Assembly: GCA_032622095.1 (NCBI GenBank)
Contig: CP136063.1
Span: 8,969,814 to 9,033,813, forward strand
Reading direction: 5' to 3'
Length of the DNA: 64,000 nt
Origin: Siphonodentalium dalli
Taxonomy: Eukaryota > Mollusca > Scaphopoda > Gadilida > Siphonodentaliidae
A program made the position numbers and the translations under genes. The notes under the pieces were generated by a model, which saw only the letters and a list, made by a program, of their open reading frames with translations, ran no database searches and had not been told where the DNA came from. Of the stretch, positions 1 through 11,673 are shown piece by piece (the stretch's first letter is position 1; each line of letters begins with the position of its first letter).

Positions 1-361
1 TTACTATTTCAATGGCTTCGGGGGTCAAAAATATTTGATTCGAGTCGAGGAGGTCACCCATCAAAGCTCAGATTTGTTAGATATATATCGATTTTAGAAA
101 TCTATTATTTTTCATTATCGGGAATACTATCTGTCCCAGAACAGAGTTATTATTACCGCTTGATTTTAGAGTTATCCATCCTTGGCTGTTTGAATAGATT
201 TTGGTTACACATCCACAGCAGGTTACGGCAGTTGAAAGTACTCATCTCGAGTAAATAAGAAATTTCAAAAATCAATATCTAATAACTCTGGAGCTTTGTT
301 TGATGGGTTCCTCGACTCGAATCAAATATTTTTTACCCCCAAAGCCAAAGAAATAGTAAAA
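1..361. mobile_element. MITE-like element with ~100-bp terminal inverted repeats
   Basis: The first ~100 bases (TTACTATTTCAATGGCTTCG onward, including ATTTGATTCGAGTCGAGGAG) reappear as the reverse complement at about 255-361, which ends in CTTTGGGGGT-type sequence and AAATAGTAA. The arms differ by scattered substitutions and small indels. There is no coding capacity. The left end coincides with the window edge, so the true terminus and any target duplication cannot be checked. Superfamily not assigned. Confidence 0.75.
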
Positions 362-733
362 TAGGACCCTCTGATCGGATTGTTGTTGTTGGAATCTGTT
401 GAGATGGGGACCCTCTGTTCGGATTGAGTATCTTTAACAGTAAATCAAAGACTACTTTCAGAAATGCTTCTATCAATTAATATCGATAATATTTTCTGGT
501 ATAATATATATATATATAGAAATCAGTTTGTAACATTTTATGATTCATGTTCATTCCGATTGTTGTGATAACTCTTTCTAAAAATCTAAACATAGTAACA
601 AATTATATAGACCCACCCCCTTTAATAGTCTCATTGATTTACAATTTTATTTTATATCAATGTCAATGAGTCAGCCTTTCATTGGTAGTATCTGAAAGAA
701 GCTGTTCCTTTAATAAGATATTTTCTTTTGTAG

Positions 734-2218
734 GTATATCACTAATTCTCACTGGAAAACAGTTCACGGTTCGAGCAGTTCTTCTGAGTGCTGTCTTTGA
801 TGCTCCGGCTCGATGTTGTGTCCAAAACATGGTCCAATTTAATGGATACTATGGTTGTCCTACATGCTATGCGAAGGGAACATCAACAAAAGTTTCAGAG
901 AAAGGCAGTTGCCTGACTTACCCTTTTGACACAAACTATGTATGTGGCCATCCACCTTCTCGTACTCATGAAGAGACACTGGTAAATGCAACAAAGTCAG
1001 AAGCATCTAACAAACCAGAGCTTGGAGTTAAAGGGAAAAGTGTTCTCTGTACTTTGCCAAAGTTCGACATTATTCGAAGTGTCACAGTTGACTACATGCA
1101 TGCAGTACTTCTGGGTGTAACAAAATCGCTGATTCACTTGTGGATTGACAAGTCTAGGAAACATGAAGAATTCTTCATCGGCACCGCAAAGAATGTGCAT
1201 GAAATGAATGCAAGGCTTATGTCAATCAATCCACCAAATGCAATAAGTCGCCTTCCACGCAAGATTGATGAACTCTCCAATTGGAAGGCTTCTGAATTTC
1301 GGTCCTTCTTATTGTTTTATTCAGTCCCAGTTTTAGTCACTTTCTTCTTCTGGCTCATGCCATATCAATTCTACTCAAAGGATCTATAATGAAGGAGGAA
1401 TTAGTCTCAGCAAAGAGGAAACTTCTTGAATTCTGTGCCAGATTTGATTATCTTTACGATATCCGTTTTGAAACATCAAATTTACATGCAGTGTTGCATT
1501 TGGCAGAGAAAGTGACTGACTTGGGGCCTTTGTGGGCTCATTCCTGCTTCTTCTATGAAGATTTAAATGGCGACCTGAGGACATTGTTCCATGGTACACA
1601 GCATGCCCAGATGCAAATTGCTTTCGCTGTTTGTGTTTATGATAGAATACCTGACCTTGTTAAACATCTCGTGCCTGGTAGTCAAGAACATTCATTTTAC
1701 TGTGCGATGACATCCCATCATAAAATACGGAAAACACTAGAGCCAATATCACCTGGAACTTTCGCTATTCACAGTATGCATCAATTAGTCCTCCGAAACA
1801 CTTATCAACACTGATCCAGCAGTCTTTTGGTGACAAAAAGCCAACGTCTATTCACCAATTTCTACGTCTTCTTAAGAATGGGATTGTTTTTCAGTCCGCG
1901 TTATACAAGGCTGCAACCCGCAGAATTAGTTCTGCCATAAGATATAATGTCAATGGCAGTTTAAAGTTTGGCATTGTTATAATGTACTTGAAATGTCAGC
2001 TGCCATTAATATATTCAGCTGTAGTGAGAGAACTTCTGCCTGTGCAATCAACAATAGAAAATCTGGAATCTTGCTACATAACACCAGTCAGGAAAGACCT
2101 TGGAGAGAGTCATATTATATCAGTAGATAAGATATGTGACCTTTGTGTATATATAAACTACCCTGCTCATGAAACTGCATTCATATCAGTTTTGCCAAAT
2201 AATTATGAGCGGGATTGA
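734..2218 (+). pseudogene. Degraded CACTA/EnSpm transposase (tnp2 family)
   Basis: Translation resembles the tnp2 transposase of CACTA/EnSpm DNA transposons (Transposase_21 type). In order: GKQFTVRAVLLSAVFDAPAR, a zinc-knuckle-like NGYYGCPTCYAKG, VDYMHAVLLGVTKSL with LWID, RLPRKIDELSNWKASEFRSF and LLFYS, then NLHAVLHLAEKV, GPLWAHSCFFYEDLNGDLRT and HGTQHAQ, and finally a tail in another frame with a stop at 2216-2218. The first block follows a plausible splice acceptor (TTTTGTAG ending at 733). The frame breaks at about 1340-1390 (stop 1387-1389, then restart in another frame) and again at about 1780-1810, so no continuous product exists. The N-terminal portion was not found upstream. Its job would have been excision and insertion of its parent element; no CACTA termini were recognised. 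A low-coverage assembly could mimic frameshifts, but two in 1.5 kb fit decay better. Confidence 0.8.
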
Positions 2219-2311
2219 TTTTTGTTAGCTTACATGTACGTAAATGCCAATATGGATCCGAGAATTATAATATTCTCATCACTATTCTTAATTTTGTAGA
2301 ATATGTTGTTT

Positions 2312-2332
2312 GGGGGGGGGGGGGGGGGGGGG
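2312..2332. repeat. Poly-G run (21 G)
   Basis: Uninterrupted run of 21 G on the plus strand just after the transposase remnant. It can form G-quadruplexes, and its length is likely to be uncertain in the assembly. Confidence 0.95.
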
Positions 2333-2639
2333 TGGCAAAATTTGCATATATAATAGCATGTACTGACACAGGATCTTTAATGCTGAACCAGCGCATCTCC
2401 CATCATAAAAGAGTTAATAATATATTTTTGGTGCTATATGTAATATTGGAATTTGGTTGAATATGATATGATACATGTATGTTATTTTCACAATTTAGTG
2501 GCATTCAAACTAAGAGTGAGTTCCAAGTCACAGTATAATGTTCTTTCTATAATTAAGTCTTTTGGCTTTCCCACTGGTTTTCCAGTGAATTATATTCAAC
2601 ACCCTGGGGTGTGTTTGTGGTATTTTCACCTATAATGTG

Positions 2640-3330
2640 AATCTGTTAACTGCATGGTGGTGGTGTGTTTGAGTTGTGCCTGTTTGAAACTTAATTTTGT
2701 TATAAAGATTCCGAGGTGTGTTTGTGGTGTGCCATTCTGTTATAAAGATTCTGTGGTGTGCCCCTCACATAACGATTTTATGTAGAGACCCTGAGGTGTG
2801 TTTGTGGTGTGCCATTTTGTTATAAAGATTCTGTGGTGTGTTTGTGGTGTGCCCCTCACATAATGATTTTATGTAGAGACCCTGAGGTGTGTTTGTGGTG
2901 TATATGCCATTTTGTTATAAAGATTCTGTGGTGTGTTTGTGGTGTGCCCCTCACATAATGCTTTTATGTAGAGACACTGAGGTGTGTTTGTGGTGTATAT
3001 GACATTTTGTATAAAGATTCTGTGGTGTGTTTGTGGTGTGCCCCTCGCATAATGATTTTATGTAGAGACCCTGAGGTGTGTTTGTGGTGTATATGCCATT
3101 TTGTATAAAGATTCTGAGGTGTGCTTGTGGTGTGCCCCTCGCATAATGATTTTATGTAGAGACCATGAGGTGTGTTTGTGGTGTGCTTTCAATAAGCTGT
3201 AATATTTGACCAGTTTCCATGAGGTGTGGATGAGGTGTGGTATAAAGTTTGAGGTGTGGTTAAGGTGTGCCTTGCGGATATTTGCATATCAAGTACCACA
3301 CCTCAACCACACCTCACAGTGAGGTGTAAC
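2640..3330. repeat. GT-rich minisatellite, ~94-bp period, with inverted end
   Basis: The landmark TGTAGAGAC occurs at 2781, 2872, 2967, 3061 and 3155, so the period is 91-95 bp. Each unit contains two half-units of GAGGTGTGTTTGTGGTGTG type, separated by CCCCTCACATAATG and by ATATGCCATTTTGT sequence. After the last full unit, 3220-3275 carries shorter GAGGTGTGG repeats. These are followed by the inverted form (ACCACACCTCAACCACACCT, about 3295-3315), making a hairpin-capable end. No coding content. Confidence 0.85.
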
Positions 3331-6300
3331 ACTGCAAAACTATAAGGGTATAAAGCATGTAAAGCACAAACGATTGCGGTGGAACCTGGTGCCAGTTACG
3401 GTATTATAAAAACATGCTGCTGATTCAGTCATCACATGAGAGATAGGAAACTGTTACGGTCTGTTCTTCGCCGGAAAAATGGGACCTTTATGATGTTTAA
3501 TTAGAACAATTATAGTTTGGCTGAGTCGCATCAGCAGAATTACTGTACAATTTCACATATTCAAAGCACCTTTGATCTACAAAATAAATTCAATGTCTGA
3601 CGTTGCAATAGATGTGATATTTTGGTGACACGGTGACTGATACAAGATAAAACCGATTCTGATGTGACCACGTGTTAACTTCAATCCTGACTGGGTGATG
3701 AAATATGTTTATATTGTGCCGGATCATGCCAATATATCAGTCAGATTTCTAACCAAGTCATTGACTCATTGTAAACAACCAACACTGTGGCAGACACCAC
3801 ACACCCCTAAATTAGACCAATGGTTACATGGTATGGCGGAAATAATAGCTTGCAGAACATTGCATAAAATGTTACAGTTGTGATATCATAGCACAAAAAA
3901 ATAGCCTGCCCATGTGCTGGAAGTTATGAAGCTTGTTGCATATACAGCTGTTTCTAAATCGCTATGGTATTTTATGACCATCAGTTTGTCAGGATTGCTT
4001 CAACACTGAAGTTTACTCAAATATTATATGATATGAGTGACATTCATGATACTTAGGCCAAACTTTTTATTTTTCTGCTTAACAGATTTTTTTAACCTAA
4101 GGAATCTACTTGTCTGGTCAATGAGTATTTAGTATGGGAATGGTGAGATTAGTGGCAGTGATAAACAGTGAATGTGTAACTTGAGAATACCCACACTGAG
4201 CATACTGGTTAGCTTGTCATTCCTATCAAGGAAACCTTGTGGAGTGTTATTGGTCTTTGGTGATAAAGATCACCATAAATTCCCAGGAATACAAGATGTA
4301 TTCTAAAGGCCATTTAAAGTTTTAAAGAGATGTCAAGATTTATAGAAGGCATACAGGTATGGTGGCAGAGGCATATACACTCAAGCTGACTTCTCAGTTA
4401 TCATCTTGGATGTAGTTAAAATTAATTAAAGCCAGAGATATACATAGTTGGTTGGACCTATTCATTTTAATCACCAGTGAAATGTGGTTAGATATTTTGT
4501 TACTGATAAGCAGAAACAGCTAAGGTCGGCTGTGCAAATAAAAAAAACATTATATTTTATTTTTATTTCCTTGCTGGGCCACAGAAAACAGGGTTGGCGG
4601 ATCCGCAAAGCAGTAAAATAAAAAAAGTTTGGCCTTACCTGTTACTATATGCTGTCAACACCGATAAATATAATGATAAATATGCATGTTTTAATAAATT
4701 TATGATGGCAAACAGCTGTGAAATGGGCAGATGCTCGATGTCTAAGAAAATACTTTTATAATCCTGTGTGGGATTTTGATTGTCCTATATATATAGTAGA
4801 TGTCAACTAGTCGACAACTAAGGGCCACTGACTAGTCGACTACAAAATACACTAGTCGTTTCAACACTAATCATACCTATATTACATGAATCCCAATTAC
4901 ATGTAGATGTATGTTAACACACCATTATGTATTACATATAGCTCGCAATGGTGATTGGAAAATAGAGTAAAATATTATGCCACCACTCTTCTTGGAGTCT
5001 GGCAATGAAATTAACATAAAATATGCCGAACATGTGTTCAACCACATGTTGTATAAATTATCTGAGTCATAGCACCAAGCTACCCTTGGCAGTAATATAC
5101 AATGTTCACGGGGTGATATCATCATCCTACAATCATTCTAATTTGCATTCGAGTTTTTCAAGAGAGACGTCCGAATGTTGGTTCAATTTCCACGAGGACA
5201 TCATCAGATGGGTTGATCTTTACAACCGTGGACAATTGGGATTGATATGTCCCATCACCAATAAAGCAACTATCCATATAAGACCATATTAAAGTTATCT
5301 CCCACAAGACTGTGCCGTATACCATAACCCCACCAATGGCTGCACTGAGCAGCCATCGACTAATCATCAATAGTTCACAGGCTGAAAATTTGGCTGACTT
5401 ACAGTGGCGCATACTGTATACACCTGTCAGTAGGCCCATCCTTGAAGTTTAGCCCAGTCTGGGTATTTTACCCTGAATATAACATGGGGTGGTCCTCGTA
5501 GCTCACCCCCATTTTTGAGCATTTGGAAGGTGAATACAATCATGTCTTTCTATCCTGTAGAATAGGGGAAGATACTCAACCACATCTATGCTTTATTTTT
5601 CCAGTTGTTTTTCTTAAAATAAAAAGATGTATAGTAGTATACACTTGTGTTAATATTGTGAATTATACACATCTTATTCTATTATTAGTTGTTGGATCAA
5701 TCAAAGACATATCAAATCAATAAAATCAAAGGATGTGTCACTTATTGTTCACACCTCTATTGGAGTAAATCAAATGGGATGTGAAGTAATGACTTTAGAA
5801 TCCATTGATAACTAGAATGCACTCACTGGAGCTGCCTATACTTCCGCCCATCACACATTTGGCATGTTGTGTGGTGTCTTGCCAACAACAGTTTGAACCA
5901 CGGGTGTTGGCCCCTCGTTTGAGAGATCGATAACAAAAATCTAGATATCAAATCTCTGTTAATCGCTGAAATAGTTGTGTGTACGGACATAATATCCCTG
6001 TTATGATGATATGGACCCCAGTTGGCTGCATATTAGGAACAATAACTCTATCCGATCTAATTACAGGTGAGACATATTGGTAGTGTTTTTTACCTGTTAA
6101 CCAACTATCAGATTTAGGCCACTCCGATGCATGGTGTATTATCTACATGTATATTACGTGAGGACCTTTGATGGGGATAGCTTCAATCTTGAATGTTAAA
6201 GTGGCACACTGCGCTCGCTGAACGAAGTCTCTCCATATGAACGATGTATTATCTCAGCCCTTTTAATTCAGATTGTTTGGCTTCGGCAATCTGCTACGGC

Positions 6301-7212
6301 AACCCTTTATCGTGGCCCAGTTTGCTTCAGCAAATGGCTTCGGCATTGCCGATTGCTGTAGCCAATTATGAGGGCTGTTATCTACATGTATATCACGTGA
6401 TGACCTCGATGAACGATGGGCAGCTTCCGCCCTGAATATTAAAGGGACAAAATGCACTCAGTATTTGAATATTAAAGGGACAATAGGCTCTCACGGGAGA
6501 TGATTGCTAAAGTGACTCAAGGCACTCACTATGGATGAATGTTAAAGTGACACTAGGCATTCACTGTGGGATAATGTTAAAGTGACATTCACATTGAAAA
6601 CTTCAATCCATCCAATTTTTTTGTGAGAATCAAAGCTGACTCACAATCAAAATCACAAGTTAGGTGGAGAGGGATATGGTGCATCACACATTCCATGTTA
6701 GAGGCTGTTTGAAGGAAAAGTTTTGAAAATTCAATACACAGACAATTTCTCATACGTAATATCTTACATTCAAATCTGATAAAATTTACCCTCTCCCTGT
6801 ATCTTCGTCAAATGAGCTGATGTGAATGTGACAGGAATGCAGAATTGCAACATTTATTGTACATGTATAGATTTCAATTTTGAAAGATTTACTGTTAGAT
6901 CTAACTTCATAACATGGAGTACTTATAAGTAATTATTATGTAGTGTCTTTAAAGTTATTAGGTAAATTGAATTACAATGCAGATCAATTTACACTGTGTC
7001 ACTGGAAACACAGAGTTTCAAGCATGAACACGAGTTTTTGAATGACTAACGAGCCAATTTGTTCACAAACTATTACCATGCTTGATTATCTAACTCCACA
7101 AAATGTATATCTCCTAAATGTGCTATATAAATAGGTTGATTACTGTTTTTATTATTTGATCAAATGAAGTGCTCTGAGCATTAAGGTTGATAGCCATATT
7201 AACTGTACTCAC
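3331..7212. other. No gene recognised
   Basis: Short open frames only, none with recognisable protein similarity. Local oddities are small: an AGTCGAC/ACTAGTCGAC-rich patch near 4800-4860, and a 6120-6600 patch where motifs such as GTTAAAGTGACA and ATCTACATGTATATTACGTG recur loosely. If the ataxin-2-like gene continues to the left, part of this is its intron or its terminal exon, but no convincing exon with matching phase 0 was seen. Confidence 0.5.
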
Positions 7213-7352
7213 CTGGTAACTGGGCTGAGGCTGTGGTTGTACATCATATTGTAGAGAGTAAGGAGCAGGAACTGAATGGGCTAACAATGAGTGACCCGTA
7301 GCATGCTGAGCAGCTGCCGTGGTGAGGTCCTCTCGATGCTGAACAATCCCTG
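7213..7352 (-). CDS. Ataxin-2-like gene, internal exon near the 3' end
   Basis: On the minus strand an open stretch lies between an acceptor (TTTTGCAGCAG) and a donor (CCAG followed by GTGAGTACAG). It encodes GIVQHREDLTTAAAQHATGH, then SLLAHSVPAPYSLQYDVQPQ and PQPSYQ: Gln/Pro/Ala-rich, matching the style of the exons at 16658, 24022 and 38302. The exon starts in phase 1 and ends in phase 0. That fits directly onto the phase-1 end of each of the three upstream exon copies, which is the main reason to place it in the same gene. The acceptor is a NAGNAG tandem (start at 7352 or 7349), which would add or drop one residue at the junction (Ala-Gly versus Gly). The following exon was not found. Assignment to ataxin-2 rests on the neighbouring exons. 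Confidence 0.65.
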
Positions 7353-7610
7353 CTGCAAAATAAAACGTCATATATCAGCTAAAAGTCTTAACATTTCCTC
7401 AAGGATTGTCTCAATCATTGGAATTATTTATTATTCATCAGGAAATATAAGTAGTTGACAAACACATATTACAAGTGCAGAAGGATTGCTAATTATTGGC
7501 GGGAAATGTTCAAAACACACTGTTATCCTACGGGAACAACTCGTCAATGATGCTTTAGTATAGAAAGGGTTAATATAAACTCCAAACACAAAACTAAACA
7601 CAGACAAATT

Positions 7611-10145
7611 GGGCGTGTCTTTTTACTGGATTCCGGATCCCGGATTTAGGTGTCTTTTTACCGGATTTCGACCCTGATTCGGGTATGAATTTCATGCTTA
7701 TTTTATCCCACAATTAACCCATTAAAAGCCGTTTCTGACACGCCGAAACTGGTTAGGAGGTGAGATTAAACCAATATACGGCTGTTGTGCTCATTCAACC
7801 CGATTAATCGTATTTAACGGTACATATCGTACCTGGATCAGCATACTTCTTATTTTTTCATATTGACACGGCGGTTGGATTGATTTTACGTGATCATGAT
7901 GGCATTTAAGGGAACACACCACATGCGGAACCGAATTAATTTCCACGTATTTACTGATAATATTTAAAGGTACAGATTATGTCCGGATCCGGATTTTTCT
8001 TCTTATAAAGTAATGCTTATGTAATACAATAAATGTAAACTGAGTCGCGTGGAACTAGGTTATAGATGTTGATGTTTAGATCAGATCATTCCCGGATTCG
8101 GATATTAATAGTTCTTTTCTATTTCATATAAATAGTCAAGTATTTAATACATTAAATGGCAGCTGAGCCACGCGGAACTCAGTTTATTTGGAAACGGTGA
8201 ACATGGCGCTTGGATTGATTTCACGCGAGAATGAGCCCATTTACAGAAAAACTTTACCTGTACCTTTAAAAATGATTAATAAATACACGATAATTAATTC
8301 GGATCCGTACATGGCATGCACCTTTAAATGTGATCATCCTTCCATGAAATAAATCCAACAGCCGGGTCTAACTTCTCAAAATCAACTTCCAACTTCCTCT
8401 TAACTCAGCTGACATTTAATATATTAAATAGGCGATAATTTATATGGAGATTTTTTTTTTATAACCGGATCCGGCCATGGTCTCTACCTTTAAACTAGAT
8501 AATCACTGTATAAACTGTAGCTGGCTGCAACGGGATGAATATGCTAGCAGTGTTTTTATAACGATTCGGGCGGCCAGACTATATAATCACTGTATAAACA
8601 GTAGCGGGCTGCAACGGGATGAATATGCTATCCGCGTTTTTATAACGATTCGGGCGTCGTGACATAAACGCTTAATACAAGTCGTATATCTATCTCACTT
8701 AAACCGGCTTAAATATCGAATTTACAATAGTAATACTACTAGTATCACAAATATAATCATTTATAATCGAACTAAAACAATAAACCATTTAAACAGCACC
8801 AGTTTTTTTTGTGGGCTGGAGAACAAAAAATCTTCACAAAAGCAAGTCAATTTATTTCAATCCCAATGATATTACTGTTAAACGCAACCTGTGCCATGTT
8901 TTCGCGGCTCTGAAATGTCTTTTAATGTGTTAAACATGGGTTATAATAAACATAAAATTGAGATCATGGTTCGGGTCGAAATTAGAAAAAGACACATAAA
9001 ATCCGGATCCAGATCCGGGCATAAAGTTTGTCTGTAAATGGGCTCATTCTCACGTGAAATCAATCCAAGCGCCATGTTCACCGTTTCCAAATAAACTGAG
9101 TTCTGCGTGGCTCAGCTGCCATTTAATGTATTAAATACTTGACTAATACCTACGAAGTATAACTCTCCATTTTTCGTGGCATTCTCACCGTCACCGATCG
9201 TTTGTGAATATACTTCCCGTTATATTGGAATTATTTATTTGGGAAGTATCATTAGCAAATACTTACTTACCACCGCTGAAATTAAACAAAATTTGGGGTG
9301 GGCTTAAACACGAATATACCCCTGTGCATGGAATTTGGCCAAAATATATGGGTGGGCTTAAACACGGGCATGGGCTTTGAACCGGGTCAGTACGGTATTT
9401 ATATGAAATAGAAAAGAACTATTCGTATCCGAATCCGGGAATGATCTGATCTAAACATCAACATCTATAACCTAGTTCCACGCGACTCAGTTTACATTTA
9501 TTGTATTAAATAAGCATTACTTTATAAGAAGAAAAAATCCGGATCCGGGCATAATCTGTACCTTTAAATACGTGGAAATTAATTCGGTTCCGCACATGAT
9601 GTGTACCTTTAAATACGATAATCATTCCGTGAAATCAATCCAACAGCCTAGTATTATAACGTCTCAAAATCAACTTATAACTTTGTTCCACGTGATATTT
9701 AATATATCAAAAAGACGATAATTTATATGGAAAAAAAGGGAGAGAAAAAAACCGGATCGGGACATGATATCTACCTTTAAATATGATCAATAATTACGAG
9801 ATAATTAATTCGGATCCGGACATGGTGTGTTCCCTTAAATGCCATCATGATCACGTAAAATCAATCCAACCGCCGTGTCAATATGAAAAAATAAGAAGTA
9901 TGCTGATCCGGGCACGATATGTACGATTAAATACAAGTAATCGGGTTGAATGAGCACGACAGCCCAATATTGGTTTAATCTCACCTCCTAGCCAGTTTCT
10001 GCATGTCAGAAACGGCTTTTAATGGGTTAAATGTGTGATAAAACAAGCATGAAATTCATACCCGAATCCGGGTCGAAATCCGGTAAAAAGACACCTAAAT
10101 CCGGGTCGAAATTCGGGATCCGAAATCCGGTAAAAAGACACACCC
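7611..10145. mobile_element. Giant inverted-repeat (foldback/Mutator-like) element, 2.5 kb
   Basis: Starts GGGCGTGTCTTTTTACTGGA and ends with its near reverse complement (CCGGTAAAAAGACACACCC). It is flanked by an exact 9-bp duplication AGACAAATT at 7602-7610 and 10146-10154. Arms of many hundred bases match in inverted order: 7860-7920 with 9825-9895, 8035-8100 with 9420-9495, and 8160-8250 with 9038-9125. Short direct repeats lie inside (8290-8400 resembles 9576-9690), along with a duplicated ~85-bp unit at 8495-8660. No transposase frame is present, so it is non-autonomous. The 9-bp target duplication and G-initial long termini fit Mutator-like or Drosophila FB-like elements. It lies in the intron between exon 16658-17176 and exon 7213-7352 of the ataxin-2-like gene. 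Confidence 0.85.
9146..9397. mobile_element. 252-bp insertion nested in the giant inverted-repeat element
   Basis: In the left arm, ACTATTTATATGAAATAG (read inverted) is continuous. In the right arm it is split by 252 bp beginning ATACCTACGAAG and ending CAGTACGGTA. The dinucleotide TA sits at both edges (9144-9145, 9396-9397), consistent with a TA target duplication as made by Tc1/mariner-type elements. It contains two copies of GGGTGGGCTTAAACACG. The intact opposite arm serves as the empty site. Confidence 0.7.
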
Positions 10146-10515
10146 AGACAAATTGATCCAACCAATAAAATTCACTACCGAATAATGGCGAATATAGTCA
10201 AGGTAATATTTTTGCATAGGCAAATTTTAGTGAAAATCTCTTAAAAGAGAGAAAATAAATTTGTTTCAGGCCAAAAAAATATAAGATTTGATTCTCAGCC
10301 ACTGCGGCAGGCTTCTCAACGGTATCAGTACTGGTAACAAAACCATGGGTACTTGGGACAATTTTCATGGTACCAGTAGTAAGTGTTGAGTAATGTCGGT
10401 ACCACGAAATAGTAGAATATATACTTGTGTATATAAGCAATGGATAACTTGATTTAGATGTTAGTTACAGGCTACAGCATTAGCAAAACCAAATTTTAAC
10501 CACTGTTGTTTCTAA

Positions 10516-11625
10516 ATGAAAGTGTCAATGACACTGTAGCTCAACTTGGAAAGGGAATAATTTAATGTATTACAGTCAATGGAGCGATTAGGAATGTGGA
10601 AAGTTGAATGTCTAATACAAGTTTATTGACATGAGGAGAAAAGTAAAATCCAAGATGGCTGCTGGCAGCCATGTTTTCGGTCGAATGACCCCAAAATGAG
10701 TCGTTCCCATCTACATGTCATCGTTAACATCCATGACAAATTTTATGATGATCAGACTAAAGGTACGACCTGTAGCCCATGCTAAAGAATTTAGTCATAC
10801 AAAGAGTCAAATCCAAGATGGCTACTGGTGGCCATGTTTTTTGGCCGAATGACCCCAAAATGACTCGTTCCCAACTACATGTCATTATTAACATTCATGA
10901 CAAATTTTATGATGATCAGACTAAAGGTACGACATGTAGCCCGTGCTAAACAATTTAGTCATACAAAGAGTAAAATCCAAGATGGCTGCTGGTGGCCATG
11001 TTTTCGACCAAATGACCCCAAAATGAGTCGTTCCCATCTACGTGTCATTATTATCATCCATGACAAATTTTATGATGATCAGACTAAAGGTACGACCTGT
11101 GGCCCATGCTAATGGATTAAATTTCTGAATCCAAGATGACCGCTGGTGGCCATGTTTTTTGTCCGAATGACCCCAAAATGACTCGTTCCCATCTACATTC
11201 CAATTTCAACAGCCATGACAAATTTTATGATGATCAGACGAAAGGGACGACCTGTAGCTCGTGCTAAAGGATTTAGTCATACAAAGAGTAAAATCCAAGA
11301 TGCCTGCTGGCAGCCATGTTTTTTGGCCAAATAACCCCAAAATTACACGTTCCCATCTACATGTCAATATTAACCTCCATGATGATGATCAGAGAAACAG
11401 TACGACCTGTAGCCCGCACCAATGGATTGCATTTTGAAATCCAAAATGGCCACCAGCGGCTGAATGACACCAAAATGACTCGTTCCCATCTACATGTCAA
11501 TGTCAACATTCATGACAAAGATCAGACCAAAGGTACGACCTGTATCCCGCGCCAAAGGAAATTTTTGACGGACGACGGACGCCAAACCATAGCAATAGCT
11601 CAAACTTACAAAGTAAGTTGAGCTA
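10516..11625 (+). mobile_element. H1 minisatellite-cored element, copy 1
   Basis: Begins ATGAAAGTGTCAATGACACT followed by GTAGCTCAACTT, and ends with the hairpin TAGCTCAAACTTAC-AAA-GTAAGTTGAGCTA (11597-11625). The last arm (AAGTTGAGCTA) is the inverse of the 5' TAGCTCAACTT. Between lie about six tandem monomers with the landmarks CAAGATGGCTGCTGG, GAATGACCCCAAAATGACTC, GATGATCAGAC and GTAGCCCGTGCTAA, then a GACGGACGACGGACG tract. No protein is encoded: the short frames repeat because the monomers repeat. The 5' palindrome, subterminal inverted repeats, tandem core and 3' hairpin resemble Helentron-associated non-autonomous elements; this classification is inference. Confidence 0.8.
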
Positions 11626-11673
11626 ATAACCAGTGATTACACTAGATGACAATATGATTCCCTTTGAACTTAT

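Noticed and set aside
8477-8662. Frame with a repeated 31-residue unit (NHCINSSGLQRDEYA)
   Set aside because: Comes from a duplicated ~85-bp segment inside the giant inverted-repeat element; no supporting gene structure.
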